This document shows, one piece after another, positions 1 through 11,751 of a stretch of 64,000 bases of DNA. The stretch is from Adiantum capillus-veneris (lineage: Eukaryota; Streptophyta; Polypodiopsida; Polypodiales; Pteridaceae), in assembly GCA_014529385.2 (NCBI GenBank), contig CM043962.1, forward strand, positions 124,726,470 to 124,790,469, in the 5' to 3' direction. The notes under the pieces are model-generated. The model did not search any database and was not told where the DNA came from. It worked only from the letters and a program-made list of their open reading frames with translations. The position numbers and the translations under genes are program-made. Each line of letters begins with the position of its first letter. Positions within the stretch are counted from its first letter, which is position 1.

Positions 1-82
1 TTCCTGCATGCTACTTAATTACTCTAAAGGATGACTATTCACAACAACATTCACAAGCCCTTCTCCATGCGGGCACCAAAAT

Positions 83-590
83 TGAGGTGGTCCGGGGTGG
101 GCAGCAAGAGAGGCGATCTCTAAACACCCCTCAAGGCTCCCATACTACTCAATTGGATCTGGGGCAACCACAAGCACAACACAACAACAAACCCACAACC
201 AAACCCAAACAAGATAGGGGCACCACCTAGTTATGATATGTGAACTAGGATGCAAGAGAGATTTTGTCACAACCAAGAATATGTGTCACAAAACACACAC
301 ATACATCTCACACCAAGACATACACCAAACGGAGAAGAGAGAGCTAGAGCAAAGGGAATATAGAGAGAGGAATGGAGCTTGTGTAATACCTTGTTTGTGA
401 CTTGCAAATAGAGATGTTTCGTTATGATGCTATCATAGAGCTTGTACAAAGATAACTCAATGCTTAGTGAATGCTAAACATTGCCAACACACACACACTA
501 TCTTAGGGTGTGGGAGATGTCTCACCACAATACGCTCTTACAATGGACACAAAACTGGTAATGAAGCACAATAAAATACTCTCTCAAACA
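83..590. repeat. Dispersed repeat R1, copy 1
   Basis: This stretch is closely similar to 21490-21998 in the same orientation. Shared landmarks in order are a GTCCGGGGTGGG box, an AACCACAAGCACAAC block, GATAGGGGCACCACCTAG, and a late block around ACACACACACT followed by GTGTGGGAGA. No coding potential is evident. A TATA-like box on the minus strand near 917-928 would point transcription into the repeat, so this may be part of an LTR of an unidentified minus-strand element; no TG...CA pair was found to prove it. Confidence 0.7.
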
Positions 591-916
591 AGATCAAATG
601 ATAGAAACTTAAAATACACAAGTCACCTTGAACTCACCAAACCGTATTGCATAAGTGGAAGGACAAAGGTTTGAACATCGAATCATGCCTTTGATGCACC
701 AAACCTCAATTTATTAATGATGGAGGAACATATAAAATAGTAGTTTTGAGATTTTGAACTCACGCTCTGTCACTTGCAATGTGTAGCTTAGAAGCTCCAA
801 AAGTGAAGCGTGAGTGAAGCTCACAAAGTGGTTGGTACGCCTAAGTCTCTCTTCACGCATAGAGTGTTGGGGTGCTATGTGAGATATTGGGGATTGTTTT
901 ACAAGAAGGAGAGGGG

Positions 917-928
917 CCTATTTATAGG
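917..928 (-). promoter_or_regulatory. Candidate TATA box upstream of repeat R1
   Basis: The minus strand reads CCTATAAATAGG, a good plant TATA context, followed by GCCCCTCTCC. It faces repeat R1. Only the motif supports this; no start site or partner LTR is identified. Confidence 0.3.
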
Positions 929-1249
929 TTGGAGACCCTCATTAAGATTATTTGAAAATTCTAATTTACAAACTAACAAATTTGTTAGTGGTTAGTGTAA
1001 GTAATCACTACAAAGTTAATGATATATTTACAGTGGGTAGAATGAGGTGGATGGTTGAATGAAGTGAGGAAATCTTTGTGATGGTGAAGCCTGAATAAGT
1101 TTTGGACTTACTTGTATAGGTTCTCAAAATGACTATTGATCCTCTTCTTCTTCTTCTTTTGTTTATGCCACCACCGTTAAGGTTGATTATCACGGTGAAA
1201 ATGGCAATTCGGTTGATGAGATCTCTCAATTTGCAGAGGTTAAGCATGG

Positions 1250-1820
1250 TTTACATTAGGAAAAATATGAACCCTCCAGGGGCCCTTTGGGATTAAGGTT
1301 AATTAGAGGCCAGCCAATGAGAAGAGGGTGGTGGACACACTCTATGCCCTCCAAAATGTAGGGGGGCAAAGTAGTCTTACACTTCTTAAATGGTCTCTTA
1401 CCTAGTGAGAAGGTGGGGTGGGAGGGGCTAGGCCATATGGAACCTCCAACTTCCCTCCTTTTTGATCCGGTTTTGAAAAAATTCCAAAAATTTGAAAATT
1501 TTCAAAACTCAAATTTGATCTTCTTAAAACCCCCCTAAATCTATTTTATGGTCAAAAAAGCATTTTTTGACCTCAAAAAGTCAAAACGTGCACCGAAAAC
1601 CCTAAAATTTAATTTTTTACAAAAACTTTTGAATTTTTTTTTTTACTATCCAGAGATCCCCCAAAAGTAGTCCTTGGGCAAAAAGTTATTTTCTCTCTCT
1701 AGAACCCCTTTTCTAACCCCTCCTTGGTTGCAACCATCACACTCATCCTCTACTCCAGCACTCTCTCTCTCTACACCATCTCCATTGCTGCAGCAAGGAA
1801 GCTCCTCTCTCCTCACCTAC
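1250..1820. other. Unclassified stretch without a gene
   Basis: This is A/T-rich sequence containing runs such as AAAATTCCAAAAATTTG, followed near 1690-1810 by a C/T-rich stretch with several CTCTCTCT runs that looks like a plant 5' leader. No convincing reading frame or element terminus is visible. Confidence 0.4.
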
Positions 1821-1923
1821 CACCTTCCATTGCCACACCAAGCAAGGGTTATCCACCTTCTCCTTCCATTGCCACACCAAGCAAGAGTTATCCACATTCT
1901 CCTCCCATTGCCACAAGGGTTAA
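1821..1923. repeat. About 39-bp minisatellite, interrupted by a transposon
   Basis: Units of about 39 bp carry the core CCATTGCCACACCAAGCAAG followed by GGTTATCCACC. One partial unit starts at 1821, a full unit spans 1854-1892, and a third begins at 1893 and is cut at 1923 by the element starting there. The continuation (CACCTTCTCC) reappears at 3249, just after the element. The array lies in a C/T-rich stretch upstream of a candidate exon. Confidence 0.7.
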
Positions 1924-3248
1924 CACTAGGTTGGTAACCTAACAGGACATAAAAGTGTCCTTTCAGGGTTTTGAAAAAAACCTCCAAAACCATAGTAGAT
2001 CCACTCATTTTGTAAAATCCTTTCATGAGGTTATAGTTCAAGGACTACTACACATGGAAAAAATAAGAAACTTGTAAAATTTCTCATATTTTGGTCACAC
2101 CAAGCCTCCAAAGTTGATGGACCAATACATTTTCATCAAAACAGTCATTTCTTACGTTTTGTTGCATAGAAATAAGATTAGGGATTTTTGTAGGACTTGA
2201 GATAAAATCCCTAGTTAACTTCAATGGGTTGGTGATGAGAACATATGATTGCTTCTCACTCACTATTTTTTGTTTTTCCAAAAGAAATAGGTACAAAAAA
2301 GTTGAATTTTTACCATTCTGCAAACCTATCATCAAAGTTTCTATAGCCACGCTCAATACAAATAATATATGCATATTTTCTTAGTTTGCTATTTTCCTTT
2401 AGGCTCATAAGGAGCCATGGAGCATGTCAAAAGAATAATACATCTCTTACCAAGGGGAATCTTGGAGATAAAAATGAAGTGCTAAATACAGCAAACATGA
2501 AAAAACTGGGTTCAACATTATGAGTTGTAGAATCCCATAGAAACTATTCAATATCTAGCCAAATTTGATCCTTATGACTAGATATGGTTACTACCTACAA
2601 AATGCATGTAGTTGTCACAAGAAACTAGCAATATTGAAAAAGCTATACTTGATATACTAGAATGTTTCGTTTTCTTCTATAATTGAGAAAATCAACCATC
2701 TTTGTCTACTATGCAAAATAGGGTATTAGGTGCCCCAAAACTCAAGGAATATTAGCTTTATGTTACAATATGCGACATAGAAAATCAAAAGTGCATTTGG
2801 ATATCATGAAAGTCACCAAAAAAATCATAGAAGAGCTAAAATTGGCTTAAAAACAGGATTTGATAATTTTTGTAATTTGGTCATAACTTACAACTTTAAC
2901 ATTTATTTCTCCCTAGAAGCATCAGGACATGTTGAGGACTACTAAAGATAGTTCTCTAGCATTATAGACCTCACAAACATGAATTCTAGAGTGGTATAGT
3001 TGCAAAAAGTTGAAAAAATCCAAAAACAGGGCCCGTTTTTTCACACAGTTTAGGTTGTGAAATGTTGTGCAAGGACAAGGTTAAAGATGGAATTGATATT
3101 CCAAAAAAATGTCTAGTTTTTTTCAGCTCGTGAGACAACTTTCTAGATAGATAGCACCTCAAAGTCCATTTTGAAACTCTTGACATAATTCAAGGAAAAT
3201 GGTCACTTAACAGGACATAAAAGTGTCCCATTACCAACCTAGTGTTAA
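1920..3248. mobile_element. Non-autonomous TIR element, copy 1, TTAA-flanked
   Basis: Ends are inverted repeats: TTAACACTAGGTTGGTAA on the left and its reverse complement on the right. Inside both ends is the short motif AGGACATAAAAGTGTCC, itself an imperfect hairpin. The element proper runs from CACTAGG to CCTAGTG with TTAA on each side. Comparison with neighbouring minisatellite units, which read GGTTATCCACC, predicts an empty site GGTTAACCACC, so TTAA behaves as the target duplication. Reading frames inside are short and look accidental. A CACTA-like terminal pentamer normally goes with 3-bp duplications, whereas TTAA duplication is a piggyBac habit, so the superfamily is unresolved. Confidence 0.8.
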
Positions 3249-3333
3249 CCACCTTCTCCTATCACTTTATCCCACCTACATTCGTAGCAACAAGCAATGT
3301 ATTGCTCCTCCTCCTAATTTTCTTTGCTCAAGC

Positions 3334-3442
3334 ATGGCCAACTCTACTTCGCAAAGGCGGCCAAAGGATGAGGTTATAGCACTTGCATGCCACAACACTA
3401 GAGGTATAGATGATGAGTGGGTGCCACAAGAGTTCATTAAAG
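3334..3442 (+). CDS. Candidate first exon of an unknown gene fragment
   Basis: An ATG at 3334 opens a frame beginning MANSTSQRRPKDE and containing HNTRGIDDEWVPQEF, ending at a possible splice donor (AAAG|GTGCTT) at 3442. The upstream C/T-rich sequence with CTCTCTCT runs resembles a plant 5' leader and is interrupted by the TIR element at 1920-3248. I do not recognise the protein and no second exon was found, so this may be a truncated gene or transposon gene remnant. Confidence 0.25.
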
Positions 3443-3448
3443 GTGCTT

Positions 3449-3923
3449 ATATATTAAAAATAAATATATAAAAATATAGGGATCAAATTAGGAGGGCCCT
3501 CATTTGTTTTTATTGATGTATATTTATTTACAAGGGGTAAAAAAGAATACCTGCTGAAAATAGGAATTTAGTGAAAGGCAATGACTGATGGTGGAAGGTA
3601 TTTTTTTGAGGTTTTTCGTTGGAGTCGATTCACAAAACAAAAAAAGAAGCTTGCATGAAGGTATTTTTATATGGAATAAAGAGTATGCAAAATGGTAAGA
3701 AAATTTTGGTAATGGTGAGTCAATGTACATAGCATACATATGCAAAATAAAGTACACTTAGGTAGAAATATTTAAATAAATACCAAAATAATTATGAAAA
3801 ATCCTTATGTTTAAGCTCTATATACAATGACATATTTACACACAAACGGGCCATATATTTCATCTTTTTGATTCTATTTACTCTTTTGGCTCAACTAACC
3901 CAATGACTAGTTAGCTGAGGATT
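3449..3923. other. A/T-rich spacer between the two TIR elements
   Basis: No gene or element terminus was recognised. The sequence contains ATATATTAAAAATAAATATATAAAAATATA-like A/T runs at 3450-3480 and ends at the TTAA that bounds the second TIR element. Confidence 0.4.
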
Positions 3924-5269
3924 TTAACACTAGGTTGGTAACCTAACAGGACATAAAAGTGTCCTTTCAGGGTTTTGAAAAAAACCTTCAAAACCATAGT
4001 AGATCCACTCATTTTGTAAAATCATTTCATGAGGTTATAGTTCAAGGCCTACTACACATGGAAAAAATAAGAAACTTGTAAAATTTCTCATCTTTTGGTC
4101 ACACCAAGCCTCCAAAGTTGATGGACCAGTACATTTTCATCAAAACAGTAATTTCTTACGTTTTGTTGCATAAAAATAAGATTAGGGATTTTTGTAGGAC
4201 TTGAGATAAATTCCCTAGTTAACTTCAATGGGTTGGTGATCAGAACATATGATTGCTTCTCACTCACTATTTTTTGTTTTGCCAAAATAAATAGGTACAA
4301 GCAAGTTGAAGTTTTACCATTCTGCAAACCTATCATCAAAGTTTCTATAGCCACACTCAATACAAATAATATATGCATGTTTTCTTAGTTCCCTATTGTC
4401 TTTATGTTCATAAGGAGCCATGGATCATGTTGAAAGAATAATACATCTCTTACCAAGGGGAATCTTGGGGACAAAGATGAAGTGCTAAATACAGCAAACA
4501 TGAAAAAACTGGGTTCAACATTATGAGTTGTAGAATCCCATAGAAACTATTCAATATCTAACCAAATTTGATCCTTATGACTAGATATGGCTACTACCTA
4601 CAAAATGCATGTAGTTATCACAAGAAACTAACAATATTGAAAAAGCAATACTTGATATACTAGAATGTTTCGTTTTCTTCTGTAATTGAAAAAATTAACC
4701 ATCGTTGTATACTATGCAAAATAGGGTATTAGGTGCCCCAAAACTCAAGGAATATTAGCTTTATGCTACAATATGCGACATAGAAAATCAAAAATGCATT
4801 TGGATATCATGAAATCCACCAAAAAAATCATAGAAGGGCTAAAATTGGCTAAAAAACAGGATTTGACAATTTTTGTAATTTGGTCATAACTTACAACTTT
4901 AATATTTATTTCTCCCTAGAAGCATCAGGACATGTTGAGGCCTATTAAAGATAGTTCTCTAGCATTGTAGACCTCCCAAAAATGAATTCTAGAGTGGTAT
5001 AGTTGCAAAAAGTTGAAAAAAGCCAAAAACAGGACCCGTTTTTTCACACAGTTTAGGTTGTGAAATGTTGTGCAAGGACAAGGTTAAAGATGGAATTGAT
5101 ATTCCAAAAAAATGTCGAGTTTTTTTCAGTTGATGAGACAACTTTCTTGATAGATAGCACCTCAAAATCCATTTTGAAACTCTTGACATAATTCAAGGAA
5201 AATGGTCACTTAAGAGGACATAAAAGTGTCCCAGGACATAAAAGTGTCCCATTACCAACCTAGTGTTAA
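3924..5269. mobile_element. Non-autonomous TIR element, copy 2, TTAA-flanked
   Basis: This is a close relative of the element at 1920-3248 in the same orientation and nearly full-length colinear by eye. It has the same TTAACACTAGGTTGGTAA terminal repeats and flanking TTAA. It differs by scattered substitutions and by a local duplication of the GGACATAAAAGTGTCCC hairpin motif just inside the right end (5214-5250). The two copies are separated by about 675 bp. No transposase is encoded, so mobility would need a helper. Confidence 0.8.
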
Positions 5270-6322
5270 GGAGATATGGGAAAAGTCCCCTAACTCACAC
5301 AAGCCTATGTACAGTGAAAGGGTGAAGATAGCCACAGTGTTTGGGTGATTTTGGTAGGGTAAGCTAGCTCATTATGGCAATTACGGATAGCCAAAAAATG
5401 GCTATCAATATTCACATCCAAGATAACACCAAGTCATTGATGACTGGAGTACTTACGGATTAGAAAGTACAAGGGAAAGGAATGCCATGCTAAGATGAAG
5501 AGGGCATAGGTATGCATCTCTCCACTCTTAGGTACACAAACGTAACCCTCATATTTCTATGTAGTAAGAACGATGATGTGACTTAATCTAATCCCCAATG
5601 AAGTGTGTGGAACTCACAATAAAAACATCAACGAATACCTTAACAATCTCAGATGTAGGCCAAAGATCGCATGTATCTACATCCAAGACAACACCAAGTC
5701 ATCTAGTGATGAACAATGATGTGTCTTTGGAGTTTGAAGCACAAGAGTAAATAGTGCATCACACAGAGATGAAGAGGATATAAACTATACATCTCTCCAC
5801 TCTCTGTATGACGAGAAAAACTCTTGCGTTTCTACATGGTACAAAGGATAATTTGATATGATCTAAAATTGAGAAATCTATAGGTCACTCTAAAATGAGA
5901 GGTGTAGCATCATGCCTACTGCACTCCACAAATCGATCACTAAATTTTAAGTCAGCTCTAACCGGTGAGAGATATACTACTGTACCACACAAGTGAGAAT
6001 CCAAGTTTGTTGTAAAACCCTTCCTTGCAGTGAGCCAAGTGGCTGCACATCATGAGAAAAGCACTAGATTCTACTCACTTCTGGAGTCACTTGGATGGCT
6101 ACACACCACAAAGTGGCATATAACCTGCAAGCCAACTCTATGGTGAGAGAAAAACTACTACACCACACAAGTCTAACACAACATAGAATAATAAGTTAGA
6201 ACACATGTAAACAATTTAAAAGTATATGTCAATAAGCTCTAGATTATTGTTGCTCTCTCAATTGCAGTCGGTCGTTGGTTTCAATCAAAACCGGCGACTG
6301 TCTTTATATAAGCAGTTTTTTC
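5270..6322. other. Unclassified spacer with weak internal duplication
   Basis: No gene was recognised. Two imperfectly similar blocks around 5440-5600 and 5690-5880 share phrases such as CATCTCTCCACTCT and an AACACCAAGTCAT core, so the stretch may be an old tandem duplication. Confidence 0.4.
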
Positions 6323-6374
6323 AATCGAAATATTTTTTGATCAAAATATCTTTCGATCAAAAGATATTTCGATT
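6323..6374. repeat. 52-bp imperfect palindrome
   Basis: The outer arms AATCGAAATAT and ATATTTCGATT are perfect complements, and inner TTTTGATC / GATCAAAA segments also pair. The structure lies in an A/T-rich stretch just downstream (in plus coordinates upstream) of the copia remnant's end. Confidence 0.6.
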
Positions 6375-6485
6375 CAAAAAGAAAAAATACGGCTATTTGG
6401 TGATTATTCGGGATTTTGGTGTGTAATGACGTTTTATACGTATATATTTTAACGATATGGACGTATATGTAGCATAGATTTACAT

Positions 6486-7027
6486 TCATTTGTTTAACAC
6501 CCATCCCAAAGTCATAGCCACTATAGTATACACAAGAATGATAGCCATTTTGGCCATAGGGCTAAATGTCTCTTCATCATCAATCCCATACATTTGCGCA
6601 TAACCCTTGGCCACAAGCCTTGCCTTATACCTACTCACAGTGCCATCAAAGTTTTGCTTTATCTTGTAAACCCTTTTGCATCCAATTACCTTATTTCCCT
6701 CTGAAAAAGGCATAAAACTCCCATATTGCATTTGTGTCAAGGTCATCCATCTTCTCATCCATAGTTTGGTGCCATTTCTTATCTTTGATACCATCTTCAA
6801 AACAAGTGGATTCTACTTCTTGTGTAATCTTGACCGTATATGCAAAATGATGAGCCACATAGCAATCGTAAGTCAATCTTTGCATAGGGTTTCTTAATCT
6901 TTCTAGGTGTATTATTCCCTAAGTACATCCTTCTTGCAACTAGAGTCTTCACAAAGGTTATGCCAAACTCTTCATCTAGACTCTTTCTAGAACCACTATT
7001 GTCACCATCATCGTGATCAACACTCAA
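6486..7027 (-). pseudogene. Copia RT domain N-terminal fragment
   Basis: Two overlapping frames carry the classic copia entry into reverse transcriptase: a W..TMDEKMD-type segment, then KVIGCKRVYKIKQN, DGTVSRYKARLVAKGYAQ and YGIDDEETFSP. These are followed by AKMA and a V-A-rich segment that stops before the catalytic FVDD box. Upstream (to 7027) is the acidic variable linker between integrase and RT. The shift between frames lies around 6700-6800. Confidence 0.75.
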
Positions 7028-7375
7028 CTTTGATAGCTTAGGGGCATCATTTGATTTTTCCTTTCCTTTTCTTTTGATACATTTGATGAGCTAGTAAAAC
7101 TCTATCTAATACATAACTTTCCACTCCATAAATTCTCATCATAACTTGCACTAGGTGACCATTGTAGCCCACTTAAAACCTGTGACTACATTCTTGCATT
7201 TTTGGTTACCACAATTTCTCTTATATCATACCCTAAAGAATCCTTCACATCAACATAACAACTCGCCATTTCAAGAAAAATCTTTATTCACCGTAACTTT
7301 ACTTGTGATAGAATTGTCACATTTATACCCTTTGTGCTCAAGAGAATACTTAATGAACATACATTCTTCTAATTT

Positions 7376-8245
7376 TTAATCAAGCTTAATTATCAGCTCA
7401 TCTAGCATAGGCACATAAGCAATATTTTTAAACACTTTAAAATCTAATACATTTGGTTTCTCACCACAAATATTCTCTTTTTGTGTCATACCATATATTG
7501 CAACAACAGGGGTCCTCTTCATAATGTAAACACCTGTAGCAATAGCCTCTACCCAATAACAATAAGGCATGTTCTTCTCATTCATCAATGCACTATCAGC
7601 TTCTGCGATTTTTTTTTATTTTCCACTCAACAACACCATTTTTATGTGGAGTAAACCTGCATGAGAACTACCTCTAAATTCCATGATTGTACAAAAAACC
7701 ATTAGATTCATTAGAGAAGTATTCTTCCCCTCCATTTGACCTCAAGAACTTTACATGTCTTCCAGTCTATTTCTCAACCAAAACCTTGAAATTTTGAAAA
7801 TGCATAAACACTTTACATGTTTTCCAGTCTATTTTTCAATAAAAACCTTGAAATTCTAAAAATGCACGTTTCTTCATGTAGTGGAGCTATACCTTGTATG
7901 GTCATCACTGAAGCTCACATAGTACTTGAAACCACACATAGATGCAGTCTTTGCTAGACCCATACATCTGCATGTACTAAATCCAATGCATGTTTGCTCA
8001 CATGCTTGTCATGACAAAATGATGCTTTTGATGACTTCCCAAACTGAATTTTTTGTGTTTCAACAACTTTAAATGTTGGAAAACCTGTAACCATCTCTTT
8101 AATTTGCATCATTTTCAGCCTTTGCAAGTTTACATGACCAATATGTTTGTGCTAGAGCTCAGTATCTGCAAAAACTCCTCTACATTGTTAAAATATAGCA
8201 ACATTCACCTCAAACACTTCTATATTTTGTCCCAAATATCCTTAG
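7376..8245 (-). pseudogene. Copia gag-pre-integrase and integrase fragment
   Basis: The minus strand encodes remnants of the zinc-binding pre-integrase segment (HVNLQRLKMMQ near 8110, then C/H residues) and HALDLVHADVW at the start of the integrase core. The late integrase segment NEKNMPYCYWVEAIATGVYI (near 7580-7520) is followed by a VFKNIAYV-type segment. Stops and frameshifts separate them, so no product is expected. Confidence 0.7.
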
Positions 8246-8681
8246 GGGTGTGGAAATATTGTATGTGCCTAATCATAGTCTCTTACACACACACAAAATT
8301 ACAATAATTGACCTTTCAAGCTCCTTGGTTCCAATCTTTAAACACCATTATCTCCATAGGAGTTGAACCTTCCTCTAGTAACACCTCATGATCTCCATTG
8401 ATGTACTTTGAATAACCTTTACCCATAAGTAAATTGATCACTCTAAACTTGTTAGAGAATCTATTTTTTACTTAATTTAATTATGAAAGGATATAGTTTG
8501 CCTTAAGAGAAAGATAGCAAGGAGAATAAAGGTTGTACGGACTGATTTCTTTGCACATATACAAATTAAAATCACTACAATCATGCATATAATTCAAAGG
8601 ATGGATAAGAAACTTTCATTGGCTTGGATTTGCATCCATAGCTAAGAGCTTGAGCATATAGTGCATCTCTAGAGATCCCAT

Positions 8682-8918
8682 GAGAGAGAGGGAGAGAGAG
8701 AGAGAGAGAGAGAGAGCCAAAAATTGAATGAGTCCCCCCTTTTATGTTTATGCTAGTGTGCAACTAGTCTTGAATTAGAATGCTTCACACTTGACCAGTG
8801 AGGTCGAAACACCTCATAATACAAGTCAAGCATGTTCTAACACTTTTACTAGCTTGCTATGCATAAAGAAATAGTCCCCCCCCCCCTTCTTGGGAATATT
8901 CTTGGAAAGTGGGGGCAC

Positions 8919-8946
<28 letters not shown>
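8682..8946. repeat. Microsatellites (GA)n, C-run and (CA)n
   Basis: A (GA)n tract occupies about 8682-8716, a run of ten C about 8877-8886, and a (CA)n tract about 8919-8946. The intervening sequence has no recognisable gene. Confidence 0.85.
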
Positions 8947-8950
<4 letters not shown>

Positions 8951-9825
8951 TGTTAAGTTCACACAAAGCAAGTGTATGCTACTTTGGACATGTGGTCTAG
9001 CCAAGCTTAGTAAACAAAGACTATATCAACTTACTAAATGAGGAAGGACTGATCCAACCTTAGTCTTAAGCCTTACCACTATTGAGGGAAAATCTTGGCC
9101 TATGCTTGAAATTTTTTACTTTCTCATTTTTTGACACTCATTAATTGCTCATTAAATGATATAACCCAAGAAAACCCCTGATGGCACACTTACTGAAGCG
9201 ACCAAACTCGCACATATCTCACCCCTGTCAAAACTTTAATTGTCCATAACTTGGTCATTTAAACTTTGTTTCACAATATGAAAAGACCAAAATTCACCAT
9301 AGATAAAGTACTTTGAATTCATGCACTCACATCCCCTCTAACCAACGATTTGCAACTGTCCAATCCGGTAGAGATTTACAAACCACTTTTACCTTCAAAC
9401 TGCCATATCTTGCACTCCATAGCTCCGGTTAAGGAGCCATCTACACCAGCTCAAAGAACACTTTGAGGGTCATCTCTGGTACCTCCATTTTTACACTTGA
9501 ATGATTTGACTATAGTCACCTAATGTAGTTCCTTGGACTGAAAAACCACATAAAGCATACACACCTGCTACTCTTTGCCTACCCTTTGCCTTCACATCTC
9601 CCTGTCCACTTTAGCATGTACCTGTAAGAACACATAGCTTTGACTTGCACCGTTCATAACATCGACCAAATGTAGTTGTACTAATTTCCCGCTGAGTAGA
9701 TCTAGACTCTCAGTTCAACAATTGATTATTTCCCATAGTGGTGATCCCAAAAAAAAAGGCAAACTCAGGGTATGTGTGGATTAGAGAAAGATCAAAGCTC
9801 ATACCATCAAAGACCATTGCCTCTA
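8947..9825. other. Unclassified spacer
   Basis: No gene, RNA or element terminus was recognised in this stretch. It precedes the first recognisable reverse-transcriptase motif of the plus-strand gypsy remnant. Confidence 0.4.
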
Positions 9826-10717
9826 CAATTCATATATATGATGCTTGATGAGATAGCTGGACATGAGATGTATAACTTTCTAGATGATTATAGTGTATAT
9901 AATTAGTTGAAGATTGCACCAAAAGATAGAGCCAAAATGACTTTCATAACTGAATGGAGAGCATTATGTATGTGGCTATGCCATTTGGTTTATATAATGC
10001 TCTGGCAGCATTCTAAAGATGCATGATGGAAATAGTTACTGAGTTCTTGTGCAAATTTGTAGACATCTTTGTGGATGATGTAACCTTATTTTCATCTATT
10101 AAGATGCATCTACTATACTTAAAGATGATGTTTCAAATATGTAGGGAAAAGAGGACCTATTTGAATCCTTTCAAATAACTGTTCATGGTCTATAAGGGAT
10201 ATTCATGTGGTGTCAAGAAATGTAATTGAGATGGCTAAACATAAGACAAAACCTATCCAAGAAGGCTAGAGCACCAACAACTACGTTTGAGCTTAGTTCA
10301 TTTCTAGCATACATTACTTTTTATCTAAGTTTCATTCATGTGTTTGTAGCTAATGCACCTCTGCTATATGACCTAATCCATAAAAAATATAAGTTTATTT
10401 GGTCACCTAAATGTGAAGCCGCTTTCTTATCTCTTAAAAGTTCCCATCGGCACGAAGGCAATTTTTGCCAATTTGATTGGGATTCCATTTTCCATGTTCA
10501 TGTTCATTCTTATGGTATGGTGATGTGGGCTATTTTGGTTGAACCCTATGGGAAAACTAATTACCCTATGTACTTTGCCAATCAAAGATTCCATAAGCCA
10601 AAAAAAGGGTGTTCAACCATGGAAAGAGAGGAACTAGGAATGGTGTTTAATGCCACAAAGTATAGACAATACTTTTTTGGAAATCTTTTTAATTTTTTGC
10701 TGATCATTAGGCCCTAA
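9826..10717 (+). pseudogene. Gypsy element C: RT and RNase H remnant
   Basis: Plus-strand gypsy pol pieces occur in order. RT fingers come first (LDEIAGHEMYNFLDDYS, then KMTFITEWRA), followed by an MPFGLYNA segment and a VDIFVDDV segment standing where the catalytic box belongs. From 10226 an RNase H-like piece ends with YPMYFANQRF, EREELGMVFNATKYRQYFFG. Many stops and shifts are present and the second catalytic Asp region is eroded. The element continues with integrase at 10996-11751 and 16605-17050. Confidence 0.75.
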
Positions 10718-10995
10718 TTTATTTGATTAATTCGGTGGGAGGGGTTCACTATATGTAAAACCTATATATCCTATTCAAACTATGAAAAAAAAATCACAAT
10801 AAAAGGAACCCTTATGCTATTCAAACTATGAAAAAAAAATCAAGATCATTTTTCATCTCCCTTTTGTTTATGAAAATGTGAGAAAATATAGAATACAATA
10901 ACCCCTAATGTTGGACCCATACAATACACATTTTTTATAGTGTAGTGAACCCCCAAGTCCATTAATAAGTTTTTCATTCAAGGAAGGTCAATCAG

Positions 10996-11751
10996 ATGGA
11001 TGATGTTCCTACTATAACTTTCATGGTTCTAGTAAGACATTGTGGTGTAGACTTCCTATTTAGAATCATGAAAGTTATCTCATTGATATCCTTAATAGAT
11101 GAATTAGTGGATGTTGAATTGTTCAAGACAATGACTATGGAGGATCGAGATCCAAAGTGGCAAGGTGTGTATGACTTTTGCAATATGGTGGAATACCATA
11201 TAATTTGCTGAAGTTTGGGGATTTAGAACCTACCTTTTAAGATCTTTTCAATGATATATTGGTTGATAGGGTTTTGACAAAGCGTATATGTACTTCATCA
11301 GGTTGCCCACTTTGGACTAAGAGAGGCAAAGTTAGACCTCGTTATAGGGCCTCTTTGAGAGTCCAAATATTACCTAATGGAATGACACATGAGAAATTTA
11401 TGTGGACACTTCTCTTCTCATATCTTGTAGAAGAATATTCTTCAAGATCATTTATGGTGGTAGAGTATGATATCATATGATAGATATTTTTGCAGGACAT
11501 GTGACATTTGTGAGAGAATGGGTAGGCTAATAATAGTGGGCATGATATCTCTGATCACTATTCAACGCAAGGAAATATTTTTGAACTGGGCTCTTGATAC
11601 TATGGGAGATTTTAATAATTTCACATCAAGAGAGAATACATATATAATCATGGCAACATGCTATGTCATCAAGTGGGTGGAATCCAACGCATTGTTAAAT
11701 AATATAGCCAAGTCCACATCTTGGTTCATCTATGAGGATATCAACTATCAA
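10996..11751 (+). pseudogene. Gypsy element C: integrase N-terminal half
   Basis: The recognisable pieces are the zinc-binding segment (CDICERMGR near 11500) and the start of the catalytic core (FLNWALDTMGDF and YIIMATCYVIKWVESNA), ending at FIYEDIN. Sequence homologous to the rest of the core resumes at 16605, so the domain was split by a large insertion. The 5' part (10996-11210) reads into pol linker. The whole segment from 11111 is duplicated at 30206. Confidence 0.7.

Larger units (their letters stand above)
6486..8460 (-). mobile_element. Decayed Ty1/copia retrotransposon
   Basis: Read on the minus strand, the order is a gag-like N-terminus (about 8460-8220, with a PKDIWD-type motif), a pre-integrase/integrase region (about 8200-7376) and the start of the reverse transcriptase domain (about 6885-6486). 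The frame is broken by many stops and shifts, and the catalytic part of RT, RNase H and both LTRs are missing. A 62-bp tandem duplication inside the integrase region (about 7751-7866) is a further sign of decay. Confidence 0.75.

Noticed and set aside
2084-2374. 96-codon frame conserved in both TIR elements (also 4088-4378)
   Set aside because: Differences between copies include many non-conservative changes and the frame has no homology features; conservation follows from the recent shared origin of the elements.
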